Positions 33,807-40,448 of a stretch of DNA of 40,448 nucleotides are shown here, in pieces. The DNA is from a bacterium. GTDB taxonomy: Bacteria > Auribacterota > UBA3054 > JAPLST01. The stretch spans positions 1 to 40,448 of the forward strand of contig JAOACZ010000043.1 of NCBI GenBank assembly GCA_026417575.1, read 5' to 3'. The position numbers were made by a program, and so were the translations under genes. The notes beneath the pieces were generated by a model that saw only the letters and a program-made list of their open reading frames with translations, ran no database searches and was not told the DNA's origin. Within the stretch, counting starts at the first letter, position 1. Each line of letters starts with the position of its first letter.

Positions 33807-35140
33807 GGGTCGTTGATCTGCGCGACACCGTTGGTCAGTGGTACGTTGACGTAGGAGACCCAGACTGTCTGGCCTAGCGCCCCAAATGTGGCTGACAACG
33901 CGTGGGTGCTGGGGAAGAAGGTCCCGTCACGCTCAACATGACTGCCGTGTACTTCGAGAAGATCATAGCTCACGCTGTCAGCAGCGGTTTTATAGCCGGA
34001 ACTCAACCAGGCCCCGTTAAAGCCTTGGCCACCGTTTTGGTTATGGAGTGGTGTTCCCGCATCGTATTCAAAGGGCTCGTAGGCGTAAAATGGATTGTTC
34101 CACGCACCTTGAAGTGTGATCGTGTAGGGATTTTCATCCGGATCGTTGTTGGCGATAATCAGCTGGGGGGCAGCGGACCCATCGCCGGTGTCAGGGGGAT
34201 TAAACTGGATCACAAAGCTGCTCGCCCCTCCGCTGGCAATATTTCTCTGCGGAAACACAATGACGCTCAAATAGGCTGCCCCGTCACCTTCGATCGAAAC
34301 CACCGGCGTATTCGAGGCAGTGAGGAACAAAGTTGCATCGCCAAGATTAGTGATAATCACAGTTTTTTGCGCAGTTGCACTGCCACTCAAGGTACCGAAA
34401 TCCACGACGCCCACGTTGGTGCGCAAGAGCGTAGCACCTTCATAGAGGGCAATGTCGGGACTGCGCGCGTAAATCACGCGCGGCATGACGTCCTGCCACG
34501 TATCACCGATGCGGATTTCATCGAACCACATGTAGTGATTCATCTGCACTTCTATGCGGCTCGTGTCAATGTCGTTGAAATTGCCGACGTGCGACTGGTT
34601 GGCCGGGCTTATCTGCGGCTCGACCAGCAGCGACGGGTTCAACCACAGCCAGACACTGTCGTTATTCGCGCCCGGGTTCTTTTGCATGCGTACGACCAGA
34701 AACACAGTTTGGCCTGACACGACTGGCACGCCGGTGTCGCCCCAGTGATTCCGATCCACGATGCGCCAATTGGGGTTGAAGGTGTGCCCGATGCTCAGGG
34801 CGTTGCCCGTGCCCAGCTTCAGCCATGCGCCACCACTGGTCTGCGCGTCTGCACAGTACGCCAGCACGCTGAGCCACGTCGTCTCGCCGTCGTTCAAGGT
34901 GAAGCTGGTGTGGCGGACGATCTGCGGCCAGCTGTAGCGCGGCATAGCGTTGCCCGTGACGACAAGATTCACGTAGGACAAGCCGGGCTCGACTATTTGA
35001 TACAGCGCACCCGTCCATGGGGTTGTCCAGCCAAAGCCGCCAGCGGCGCCGTTGAGCGAACCGGGCGACCCACTCGCCACGTAATCGAAGTCGTCATATA
35101 CGCGCAGCGCCGCATGTGTGATTGCACAGCTGAGCGTCAA
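33803..35140 (-). CDS. 5' part of a frameshifted PEP-CTERM protein (choice-of-anchor type)
   Basis: A 445-residue frame with a first lectin-like domain (about 15-225, ending in WFDEIRIGDTWQDVMP), then an abnormal-spindle/Hydin-like Ig domain (about 226-345, with NLGDATLFLTAS and IQFNPPDTGDG, as in choice-of-anchor D proteins). A second copy of the lectin-like domain starts at about 350 (YEPFEYDAGTPLHNQNGGQG) and breaks at a TGA. One extra C in the CCC before GTGA (33806-33809) would restore the frame into the 33321-33806 frame. The start listed is TTG 35140 without a ribosome-binding site. A proper signal-peptide-like start (ATG 35180, MTHDRLFCSLLW) lies just upstream in another frame, suggesting a second frame error. 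Probably a pseudogene or sequencing-error gene. Confidence 0.7.
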   Translation of the reverse strand: MTLSCAITHAALRVYDDFDYVASGSPGSLNGAAGGFGWTTPWTGALYQIVEPGLSYVNLVVTGNAMPRYSWPQIVRHTSFTLNDGETTWLSVLAYCADAQTSGGAWLKLGTGNALSIGHTFNPNWRIVDRNHWGDTGVPVVSGQTVFLVVRMQKNPGANNDSVWLWLNPSLLVEPQISPANQSHVGNFNDIDTSRIEVQMNHYMWFDEIRIGDTWQDVMPRVIYARSPDIALYEGATLLRTNVGVVDFGTLSGSATAQKTVIITNLGDATLFLTASNTPVVSIEGDGAAYLSVIVFPQRNIASGGASSFVIQFNPPDTGDGSAAPQLIIANNDPDENPYTITLQGAWNNPFYAYEPFEYDAGTPLHNQNGGQGFNGAWLSSGYKTAADSVSYDLLEVHGSHVERDGTFFPSTHALSATFGALGQTVWVSYVNVPLTNGVAQINDP

Positions 35141-35303
35141 ACTGCCAGAGCAGTGAGCAGAACAACCGATCGTGTGTCATAGTCACATTCGTCGTGTGAT
35201 GGTGATCCGTGCCGGGTGGTGCCCGGTCGTGTCGCCACGAAAACAACCTTGCTTTTTACCTTAGCGAATTAAGCGATGCGCATACCTTGACAATTTTACG
35301 CCT

Positions 35304-36203
35304 ATGAGCATGCGCGAGGCCATAGCCGGCGCGGTGGAGACGGCAGTGCCGAAGTATACCGCCGCGTTTCCCTTCTCATGTACGTTGGCCTCCACACATC
35401 CCGATCGAGCAGCGCACCGGGACGCTTACACCGAGCTGGCGATCATTCTGAGTGGCAGCGCTGTGCATTTCACTGAGGCGGGGGCGCAGCGGGTGGCACC
35501 GGGAGATGTGCTCGTTGTCCATGGTGCTTGCGCGCACGGCTATCGCGAAGTCAACAGGCTGAAGTTGGTGAATATCATGTTCGACGCTGGGGAGTTTTTG
35601 CCAGACAGCGCCGATGTGCGCGCACACCGCGGGTTCCAACGCATGTTTGAAGAGGATACGCCCACGGCGCGTCAGCGCGGTTTCTTTGCTCATACGCGTT
35701 TGCCGCGCGAAGCGTTCACGCACGTGGAAACGCTCGCCTGGCGGATTGACAATGAATGCAAATTGCGCCGGCCCGGCTACCAAACTCTTGTGCGTGCACT
35801 TTTTACCGACTTGGTGATCACGATCGCACGAGCCTACCGTGCCCGCCAAGAAACACCCGTGCACGAAGGCATTGCCCGCGCAGTCGAATTTATTGATACC
35901 CACTACGCCGAGGAGCTGACTCTGGCACAGATTGTCAAGGTGTCCGGCTTGTCAAGCGCGCAATTCCATCGCTTGTTCCGCCGCCACATTCGCTTTCGCC
36001 CGCTATGGTATTTACGCAACGTACGCTTGAACCACGCCGCAGTGCTGTTGCGCACGACGAATCGCTCCATTACCCACATTACCTTAGCAGTGGGCTTTAA
36101 TGACAGCAATTACTTTGCGCGGGCGTTTCGCGTTGCAATGGGAATGAGCCCGCGGGAGTATCGTAAGACATGCCTCGGAAAGCGGGGGGCGCGCTGCGAA
36201 TAG
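35304..36203 (+). CDS. AraC-family transcriptional regulator
   Basis: A 299-residue regulator. Residues about 20-110 form a cupin-type effector domain (ELAIILSGSAVHFTEAG, GDVLVVHGACAHGY), suggesting a sugar ligand. Residues about 195-295 hold two helix-turn-helix units: LTLAQIVKVSGLSSAQFHRLF, and ITHITLAVGFNDSNYFARAFR with the typical GFNDSNYF turn and MSPREYRK end. It is divergent from the broken PEP-CTERM gene across 160 bases. There is no clear Shine-Dalgarno; TTGACAATTTT lies 11 bases before the ATG and resembles the half-sites at the second araC gene. A target is not assigned. Confidence 0.93.
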   Translation: MSMREAIAGAVETAVPKYTAAFPFSCTLASTHPDRAAHRDAYTELAIILSGSAVHFTEAGAQRVAPGDVLVVHGACAHGYREVNRLKLVNIMFDAGEFLPDSADVRAHRGFQRMFEEDTPTARQRGFFAHTRLPREAFTHVETLAWRIDNECKLRRPGYQTLVRALFTDLVITIARAYRARQETPVHEGIARAVEFIDTHYAEELTLAQIVKVSGLSSAQFHRLFRRHIRFRPLWYLRNVRLNHAAVLLRTTNRSITHITLAVGFNDSNYFARAFRVAMGMSPREYRKTCLGKRGARCE

Positions 36204-36557
36204 GCACCCCTTTCAACGCGCCCCAGCCGGCCGGCAAACGATTTGACAATTTTTGGCAAATGTAAACAAGGTTTTCGTCGCGAGATCTTGCTCAGGGGGG
36301 CACCGGCCCCGGAGCCAGCACATTTCGCGTGTGTTCGGTCGCGCAGGTGCGCGCGGTCAATCAACAATTTTTGCCGATTGCAAATGGCGGTTTGGGTCGG
36401 TTGGATTCGCGTGGGGTGTGTGCGAGTGAAGAAGCGGTCGCCGAGGCCGGCGACGAGCGGAAATGAGATGTGAGAGGGAAGACGACCTGCTCGTGCACGC
36501 GCGCGTGGCCCGGGAGTCAGGTGCCTGGGCACAGCGCGTACCAAGCTTTAGCGCTGG
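36204..36557. other. intergenic between two araC genes, holds repeat copy C
   Basis: No gene seen. TTGACAATTTT at 36244-36254 repeats the sequence found just upstream of the first araC gene (35287-35297). Repeat copy C fills 36295-36453. Confidence 0.6.
36295..36453 (+). repeat. dispersed palindromic repeat, copy C
   Basis: Same orientation as copy D and nearly identical to it over 95 bases (36358-36452 against 40025-40119): by eye only two differences, CC for TT at 36374-36375 inside one arm of the central palindrome. The right end lacks the CCCCTCCAT terminus, so this copy is truncated. Confidence 0.78.
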
Positions 36558-37472
36558 TCAAGTGACTGACGGGGTCTCGTGGGCCTGCAATAGGCGCGCG
36601 TCGCGTTGCAAGGCCGTGCGGTACTGGCGCGGCGAAGTGCCCATGATCTGGCGGAATTTGCGCGAAAAATAGGCGCTGTCGTCGAAGCCGGTTTGATAGG
36701 CCACGTTCGTCACACTGCGCCGGGGATCCTCGCGGAGCAGTTTTGCAGCTTTCAGCACGCGCAGGCGAATGACGAAATCAATGGGCGTGTAGCCTGTGAC
36801 GCGCTGGAACTCACCGATGAAACGGGTCGTCGAGCTTTGTGCAATGCTGCACAGTTGGGCCAGGGTGATACGTTCGTGATAATGTTCGCGGATGTAAGCG
36901 AGGACATGACCCATGCGGGCGTGGAGCGATTCGTCGGCCTCATGGGTGCGCGTGCAGTAACGGGACAAGAAGCTGACGAGCTCGTAGAAGAGGGCGCGGC
37001 AGACCGCTTGCCAGCCGGGCGGGCGGTTCTCGTACTCTTTCCCCAGGCGCATGCACAATTCCGAGCATGAGGCGAGCTCTTCCGCGTTCAAGTGGCCAGG
37101 CGCCATGAGCTGCTTGCCACGCCGGACGGCCGGGCCGGTTTCGAACAAAAGGTGGTAACCGGGAACGCGCTGGAGGTCATCCAGGAGCGGTTGCAACAGG
37201 CTTGGTGCGTACTGGAGGTTGGCGATGTAAAAGCCGGCACCGTCACGGTAGCCATGAGTCTGGCCGGGGGCAAGGACAAACACGTCGCCGGCACTGAGGG
37301 GGAAGCTACCGGCATCGGTGACGTGTGTAGCCGTTCCGTGTAAGACGATGACCAGCTCGCAACAGTCATGGCGGTGGAGGGGAAGATTCACGTTGCGCCC
37401 TTGGGTGTAGCGCAAAGGAAGCGAATCGCCCTTGAGCCGGTCGGCCGACTGCACCAGGATAGGCTCGCTCAT
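36558..37472 (-). CDS. AraC-family transcriptional regulator
   Basis: A 304-residue regulator with a cupin effector domain (about 25-110: LHRHDCCELVIVLHGTATH, GDVFVLAPGQTHGY) and a C-terminal double helix-turn-helix (about 200-295: ITLAQLCSIAQSSTTRFIGEFQ and VTNVAYQTGFDDSAYFSRKFR, ending SPRQYRT). The His-x-His in the cupin could bind a metal or sugar. The ATG at 37472 is 6 bases after a TACACT box, so it is predicted to be leaderless, and there is no Shine-Dalgarno. Two operator-like half-sites overlap its -35 region, suggesting autoregulation. It is divergent from the PEP-CTERM gene at 37642, which is the most likely target. Confidence 0.93.
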   Translation of the reverse strand: MSEPILVQSADRLKGDSLPLRYTQGRNVNLPLHRHDCCELVIVLHGTATHVTDAGSFPLSAGDVFVLAPGQTHGYRDGAGFYIANLQYAPSLLQPLLDDLQRVPGYHLLFETGPAVRRGKQLMAPGHLNAEELASCSELCMRLGKEYENRPPGWQAVCRALFYELVSFLSRYCTRTHEADESLHARMGHVLAYIREHYHERITLAQLCSIAQSSTTRFIGEFQRVTGYTPIDFVIRLRVLKAAKLLREDPRRSVTNVAYQTGFDDSAYFSRKFRQIMGTSPRQYRTALQRDARLLQAHETPSVT

Positions 37473-37478
37473 GAGCGC

Positions 37479-37508
37479 AGTGTAGCAAATTTATGAAATA
37501 TTGTCCAA
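37479..37508 (-). promoter_or_regulatory. promoter of the second araC gene, predicted leaderless
   Basis: Minus strand TTGGAC (37503-37508), 18-base spacer (or TGGACA with 17), TACACT (37479-37484). Six bases separate it from the ATG, so +1 falls on the start codon. Confidence 0.6.
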
Positions 37509-37528
37509 CTCGCGCGAATTTTGTTCAA
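37497..37528. promoter_or_regulatory. AraC-type operator, two half-sites 20 bases apart
   Basis: AATATTGTCCAA (37497-37508) and AATTTTGTTCAA (37517-37528) are direct repeats matching at 10 of 12 positions and spaced 20 bases start to start, about two helical turns as for AraC-family dimers. The left site covers the araC -35 box and the right one lies at the -35 position of the divergent PEP-CTERM promoter. Confidence 0.55.
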
Positions 37529-37547
37529 GATTTGCCGGTCCTTGCCA

Positions 37548-37556
37548 TGGTATATT
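37548..37556 (+). promoter_or_regulatory. extended -10 promoter of the PEP-CTERM gene
   Basis: TGGTATATT is an extended -10 element. No good -35 is present, as expected for an activator-dependent promoter; the right half-site of the operator ends at the -35 position. Confidence 0.5.
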
Positions 37557-37641
37557 AATGGCGCGTTAAGAGGTTTTGTCCGCGGCACATGCCAAAGAGA
37601 CTTTATCATATGCTAACCCCAATGACCTGGAGGACTCTACA

Positions 37642-38682
37642 ATGAGAACACGTTTGCTTTTCCGAATAGCGGCTCTGGTGGCGCTTGTGGCTTACCACGT
37701 GAACGCCGAACCATTCATCCTGTACCTTACGGCAAGTACAGGAACGATTCAAAAGTCCGACGACGGGCTGACGTGGACGGCCTACGTAAGCGGGTTTGGC
37801 ACCCAGCGTTTGCGCGGCATCACCACCGACAACAATGGGAATGTGATCTTCATCAATCGTGACGGTGGAACGGGCGACGCTGACAGACCGGTGTATGCCT
37901 ACACCCCTGCGGGGACTTACATCACCAACACGATTGCTGACACTACGAGCCTTTTTAACCTCACGCCGCTCGGGTATTTCAAGGGCTACGTGTACCTCAG
38001 CTCTGGTAGTGGCGGAGGCGGGGAAGACAAATCGAGTAGCTGGGATGGCAGTGTCTTCGGCAGCTATCCGTTTGCTGTTGCGCTTGCCTCTGGCTGGCAG
38101 GCGAACGACATGTGCTTTGTTACCTATGATGGCACGGATTACCAATTTGTGAACGGTACGAGTGGGACGCTGCTGCGGCGGCGGACGGTGGTTGGCGACG
38201 GGACATTGGCGAATCAAACGTATGTGACGAACATTCCGTCATCGGGTTCCTTGCCGGATTACTTCAGCGATCTTGCTATCACACCCAACAGGCGTCTGGT
38301 GCTTCTTGGGCAAGGGACAGGGACGACCAGTTCGAATGGCATCTGGGTTTCAGACGCCGGAGTTATGCCTGCCTTGAACTCTGTCACCGTCACGCTTGCC
38401 TTTGCCTTCAGTGCGACAGAGACGCCTGATACAGGCAACATGGGGCAGAACGCGCGCGATATGGTCCTCGTCGGCACGAACATCTACGCCATTTCCAACA
38501 CGCGCTGCTATCGCTACATCCTGAACGACGATCTTGGCACGGTGACGTACGTGACCAATGCGTTGCACGGCTTCAACCAGGCGAACTCACAAGTGGCTGT
38601 GTTCATTGTGCCAGAGCCGCTAATGGCGGGTGTGGTAGCGCTGTTCGGGCTGGCATTTATTCGGCGGAGGAAAGCTTTTTAA
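37642..38682 (+). CDS. PEP-CTERM exoprotein, intact member of a tandem pair
   Basis: A 346-residue exported protein. The signal peptide covers residues 1-23 (MRTRLLFRIAALVALVAYHV, then NAE). The mature part is beta-rich, with motifs such as GWQANDMCFVTYDGTDY and TSSNGIWVSDAG that look like propeller blades, and it ends in VPEPLMAGVVALFGLAFIRRRKAF-type sorting tail (VPEP, hydrophobic stretch, IRRRK). The ATG at 37642 follows GGAGGA at a spacing of 8; an open frame extends 22 codons upstream but has no signal. It is divergent from an araC gene. Its neighbour downstream (38705-39727) is a diverged copy with two in-frame stops. No enzyme domain is recognised. Confidence 0.88.
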   Translation: MRTRLLFRIAALVALVAYHVNAEPFILYLTASTGTIQKSDDGLTWTAYVSGFGTQRLRGITTDNNGNVIFINRDGGTGDADRPVYAYTPAGTYITNTIADTTSLFNLTPLGYFKGYVYLSSGSGGGGEDKSSSWDGSVFGSYPFAVALASGWQANDMCFVTYDGTDYQFVNGTSGTLLRRRTVVGDGTLANQTYVTNIPSSGSLPDYFSDLAITPNRRLVLLGQGTGTTSSNGIWVSDAGVMPALNSVTVTLAFAFSATETPDTGNMGQNARDMVLVGTNIYAISNTRCYRYILNDDLGTVTYVTNALHGFNQANSQVAVFIVPEPLMAGVVALFGLAFIRRRKAF

Positions 38683-38704
38683 TTAGAAGAAAAAAGCGGG
38701 TACG

Positions 38705-39727
38705 TTGCTACTGGTGATGCTGGCGGTAAGCGTCAGCGTCAACTTTGTGAGCGCAGACATTTTGTACGTGACAGGTCGCGGTACACTGGTACGGGGGTCG
38801 GTCAACAGTGGCGTCACCTGGGCTAACTTTGAGAACCTGAGCGGTGCTGAGTTCCGAGGTATCGCCGTGGACGAGAATTACGTGTTCGTGGTGAACTTGA
38901 GAGTGGAGCAAAGCGGGTCATCCAACGTACAGCTCCGTGCGTAAAATGCGGCGGGCAGATACATTGATGTGACTCGGTTTGCCACGAACGGGCAGTTCAA
39001 CCAGACCCGGGTGGCATTTTGGAAGCCCGCAGCTCAGAGCTACAATGTGTACACCAACTCGGGAATCGGAGGCGGGGTGGCCAACCAGACCACGGGCCTG
39101 AGTTCCTTCGACGGTGAGGCGTTTGACCGCGCCGTTATGACGAATGCTGCTGCCGGTAACTGGCAAGCAAATGACATGCGCTTCTACACGTATGATGGGA
39201 CACGGTATTTGTTAGTCAACGGTACGGGTGCTGGTCCCATGCGCCAGTGGGTTGTTGGCGATGAATCATTTGGCTATCTCGGGTCGTATGTCAATGTTAC
39301 GAATACAGCTGCCCAGGTGGCGCTCATACAGGATTTCGCCTGGTCGCCTTCCGGGCGGCTGATTCTGCTGACCACCAATGGCATCTGGGTTTCCGCCCCA
39401 GGCAGTTGGACCAGCACAGCAAACTCGGTGACGCGGGTTTTTGTCTTCGGCGCGGCGGAAAATGCTACCAACGGCCACATGGGGGCGAATGCGCGTGAGT
39501 TGTTGTTGCTCGAGGACAGGCTCTAGGGGGCGACGGACACGCGCATATGCCGCTACACATTTAACGACAGCGCCGGCACGGTCAGTTTCGTAGGCGCGTA
39601 TATGCATGGGTTAAGCAATGCGATGATCCATCTCGACGGGGTGATACCTGAGCCGGGGCTGATCGGGGTGGTAGCGGTGGGAGGGTTGGCGCTGCGGAGG
39701 TTGGTGCTGCGCAGGCTGGCGCGGTAA
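38705..39727 (+). pseudogene. PEP-CTERM paralogue with two in-frame nonsense codons
   Basis: A single open frame of 340 codons, similar along its whole length to the gene at 37642, interrupted only by TAA at 38942-38944 and TAG at 39524-39526. Shared pieces include NWQANDMRFYTYDGTRY, LTTNGIWVSAPG, and CRYTFNDSAGTVSF against CYRYILNDDLGTVTY. It starts with a signal-like segment (TTG 38705, LLLVMLAVSVSVNFVSA) after a Lys-Lys-Lys stretch, with no ATG or ribosome-binding site. It ends in IPEPGLIGVVAVGG and an Arg-rich tail. Both stops align with Tyr codons of the intact copy. Frame, spacing and PEP-CTERM tail are all preserved, so the disruption is recent or the product is made by readthrough. 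Most likely a young pseudogene. Confidence 0.8.
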
Positions 39728-39757
39728 TCGTCGCCTGGGAACATAGGGTATGACCAC

Positions 39758-39784
39758 AAGGGGAGCGAGCGCTCCCCTTTTTTC
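39758..39784 (+). terminator. rho-independent terminator after the PEP-CTERM pair
   Basis: AAGGGGAGC (39758-39766), loop GAGC, GCTCCCCTT (39771-39779), then TTTT. It lies 30 bases after the end of the broken paralogue and would also work on the other strand less well. Confidence 0.9.
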
Positions 39785-39961
39785 ATGTTATCGGGCTGAG
39801 CAGTGGAGCAGTTGCGCGGGGGAGCTCAGAGAGCGAGAATGCGTGGGGGGCGAACGGACCCTCTGGCTGAACGCTTCGCGAGAATATCGGTTGGCGGGGG
39901 TCAGGGGCCCTCCATCATGAGGGATGGGTGGATTGCGCGCGGTGTGGTTTCGCGTGGGGGA

Positions 39962-40128
39962 GCGGGCACCGGGGCCGGCGCCCGTTCAGAAACGGGGGTT
40001 TCGTGAATTGCGGGCGAGTGGGATCAATCAACAATTTTTGTTGATTGCAAATGGCGGTTTGGGTCGGTTGGATTCGCGTGGGGTGTGTGCGAGTGAAGAA
40101 GCGGTCGCCGAGGCCGGCGCCCCTCCAT
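39962..40128 (+). repeat. dispersed palindromic repeat, copy D
   Basis: Best-preserved core: CAATCAACAA-TTT-TTGTTGATTG (40025-40047) is a perfect 10-bp inverted repeat. It is followed by CAAATGGCGGTTTGGGTCGG, a unique middle, AAGCGGTCGCCGAGGCCGGC, and the terminus GCCCCTCCAT. The left end is partly lost (GGGCACCGGGGCCGGCGCCC remains). Confidence 0.8.
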
Positions 40129-40252
40129 GAGGAAGGTGGGTGTAGATTGTGTGCGCAGTGGGTGGACGCTGAAGAGGTGTGCGTCGGTGTGTAAGAGTGG
40201 CGGGAGCGGTGACGGAGATGAAAATGGTGGCCGGAGTGAGACACGTGGGTGT

Positions 40253-40281
40253 TTGCTCGTTGGCGCGTCTTTTGTTATAAT
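40253..40281 (+). promoter_or_regulatory. promoter of the cdaA-type gene
   Basis: TTGCTC (40253-40258), 17-base spacer, perfect TATAAT (40276-40281). Transcription should begin near 40288, about 24 bases before the GTG start. Confidence 0.8.
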
Positions 40282-40311
40282 CCGTGAGAACGATGAGGAA
40301 CAGAAGGCGGC

Positions 40312-40448
40312 GTGCTCCAGGAAATAGTGACGCAGGTGGAGTTTTTGCTTGAGCGTGTGTGGCAACGCCCGCAGCACGTGGTGGAGATCATTATACTTGC
40401 GGTGCTGATCTACTACACACTGCTATTTATTCGTGGGACGCGTACTGT
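40312..40448 (+). CDS. cdaA: diadenylate cyclase CdaA, N-terminal fragment (3'-truncated by window)
   Basis: The first 45 codons of a gene cut off by the window end. The only usable start is GTG 40312, since an in-frame TGA lies at 40294; AAGG-like bases precede it. The segment VVEIIILAVLIYYTLLFIRG followed by TRT closely matches the first membrane helix region of CdaA/DacA enzymes (typically D-I-x-x-V-x-x-IY-x-L-LxIRGTRAxxL). CdaA makes the second messenger c-di-AMP, linked to potassium and cell-wall homeostasis. The DGA catalytic domain lies beyond the window, so the identification rests on this helix and the RGTR motif. It has its own promoter. Confidence 0.7.
   Translation, partial: MLQEIVTQVEFLLERVWQRPQHVVEIIILAVLIYYTLLFIRGTRT

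Larger units (their letters stand above)
39728..40311. other. intergenic, terminator, repeat copy D and cdaA promoter
   Basis: Holds the terminator at 39758-39784, repeat copy D (39962-40128) and the promoter at 40253-40281. No credible gene lies between. Confidence 0.6.

Noticed and set aside
33803-33812. Programmed ribosomal frameshifting in the broken PEP-CTERM gene
   Set aside because: No slippery heptamer of the usual -1 type or stimulatory hairpin was found, and a second frame problem near the 5' end favours decay or sequence error.
38705-39727. Genome-wide stop-codon reassignment (UAA/UAG to Tyr)
   Set aside because: Intact genes in the window end normally at TAA, TAG and TGA (for example TAG ends the Ig-repeat gene and TAA ends ribBA and ribH), and no other gene is interrupted in frame.
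1-40448. tRNA genes, rRNA, CRISPR arrays, transposases, phage genes
   Set aside because: Scanning by eye for T-loop motifs, regular short repeats with spacers, and integrase/transposase motifs found none; a tRNAscan or CRISPR finder run would be decisive.

Overview
The window reads as a contig piece from a PVC-superphylum bacterium, most likely the Kiritimatiellota/Verrucomicrobiota side. This is inferred from several secreted proteins ending in PEP-CTERM sorting tails (Pro-Glu-Pro, hydrophobic stretch, Arg cluster), giant Ig-repeat and beta-helix exoproteins, a tandem mgtE pair, a kinase/nucleotidyltransferase fusion and an exosortase-type polysaccharide deacetylase. No rRNA, tRNA, CRISPR array, transposase or phage gene was seen. 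The first 19 bases are the Nextera transposon mosaic end, so the left edge is a library artefact and the first gene is 5'-truncated.

Layout. 1-2.5 kb: truncated beta-helix PEP-CTERM protein with a strong terminator. 2.5-3.8 kb: gene-poor, with a dispersed repeat, a possible structured RNA and a doubtful small ORF. 3.8-7.6 kb (minus): NUDIX hydrolase and a 1012-residue Ig-repeat exoprotein. 7.6-8.4 kb: second repeat copy. 8.4-11.8 kb (minus): 1119-residue fusion of an FKP-like sugar kinase with a UDP-sugar pyrophosphorylase-like domain. 12.0-13.9 kb (minus): PEP-CTERM protein with a duplicated domain. 14.1-16.8 kb (minus): two overlapping mgtE Mg2+ transporter genes. 17.1-17.7 kb (minus): isochorismatase-like hydrolase, divergent from a GH95-like glycosidase (17.8-20.1 kb, plus).

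20.1-26.3 kb (plus) is one tightly packed operon behind a perfect TTGACA-17-TATAAT promoter: an unknown 236-residue protein, ribBA, ribH, nusB, polysaccharide deacetylase, methyltransferase and an ArnT-like glycosyltransferase. It joins riboflavin synthesis and antitermination to envelope glycan genes. 26.8-32.6 kb (minus) is a second operon: tolB, PfkB kinase, DJ-1 protein and a 975-residue exported beta-propeller-like protein. 33.2-35.1 kb (minus) is a broken PEP-CTERM gene followed by the tail of another. 35.3-37.5 kb holds two AraC-family regulators. 37.6-39.7 kb holds an intact PEP-CTERM gene and a tandem paralogue broken by two in-frame stops. The window ends with the start of a cdaA-type diadenylate cyclase gene.

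The most unusual signals are: a roughly 170-bp palindromic repeat family with four intergenic copies; a duplicated PEP-CTERM gene whose two nonsense codons both align with Tyr codons of its intact neighbour; near-consensus promoters placed so that mgtE, tolB and an araC gene should be transcribed without a leader; a two-half-site AraC-type operator; and the inverted kinase-pyrophosphorylase fusion with a degenerate kinase glycine motif.
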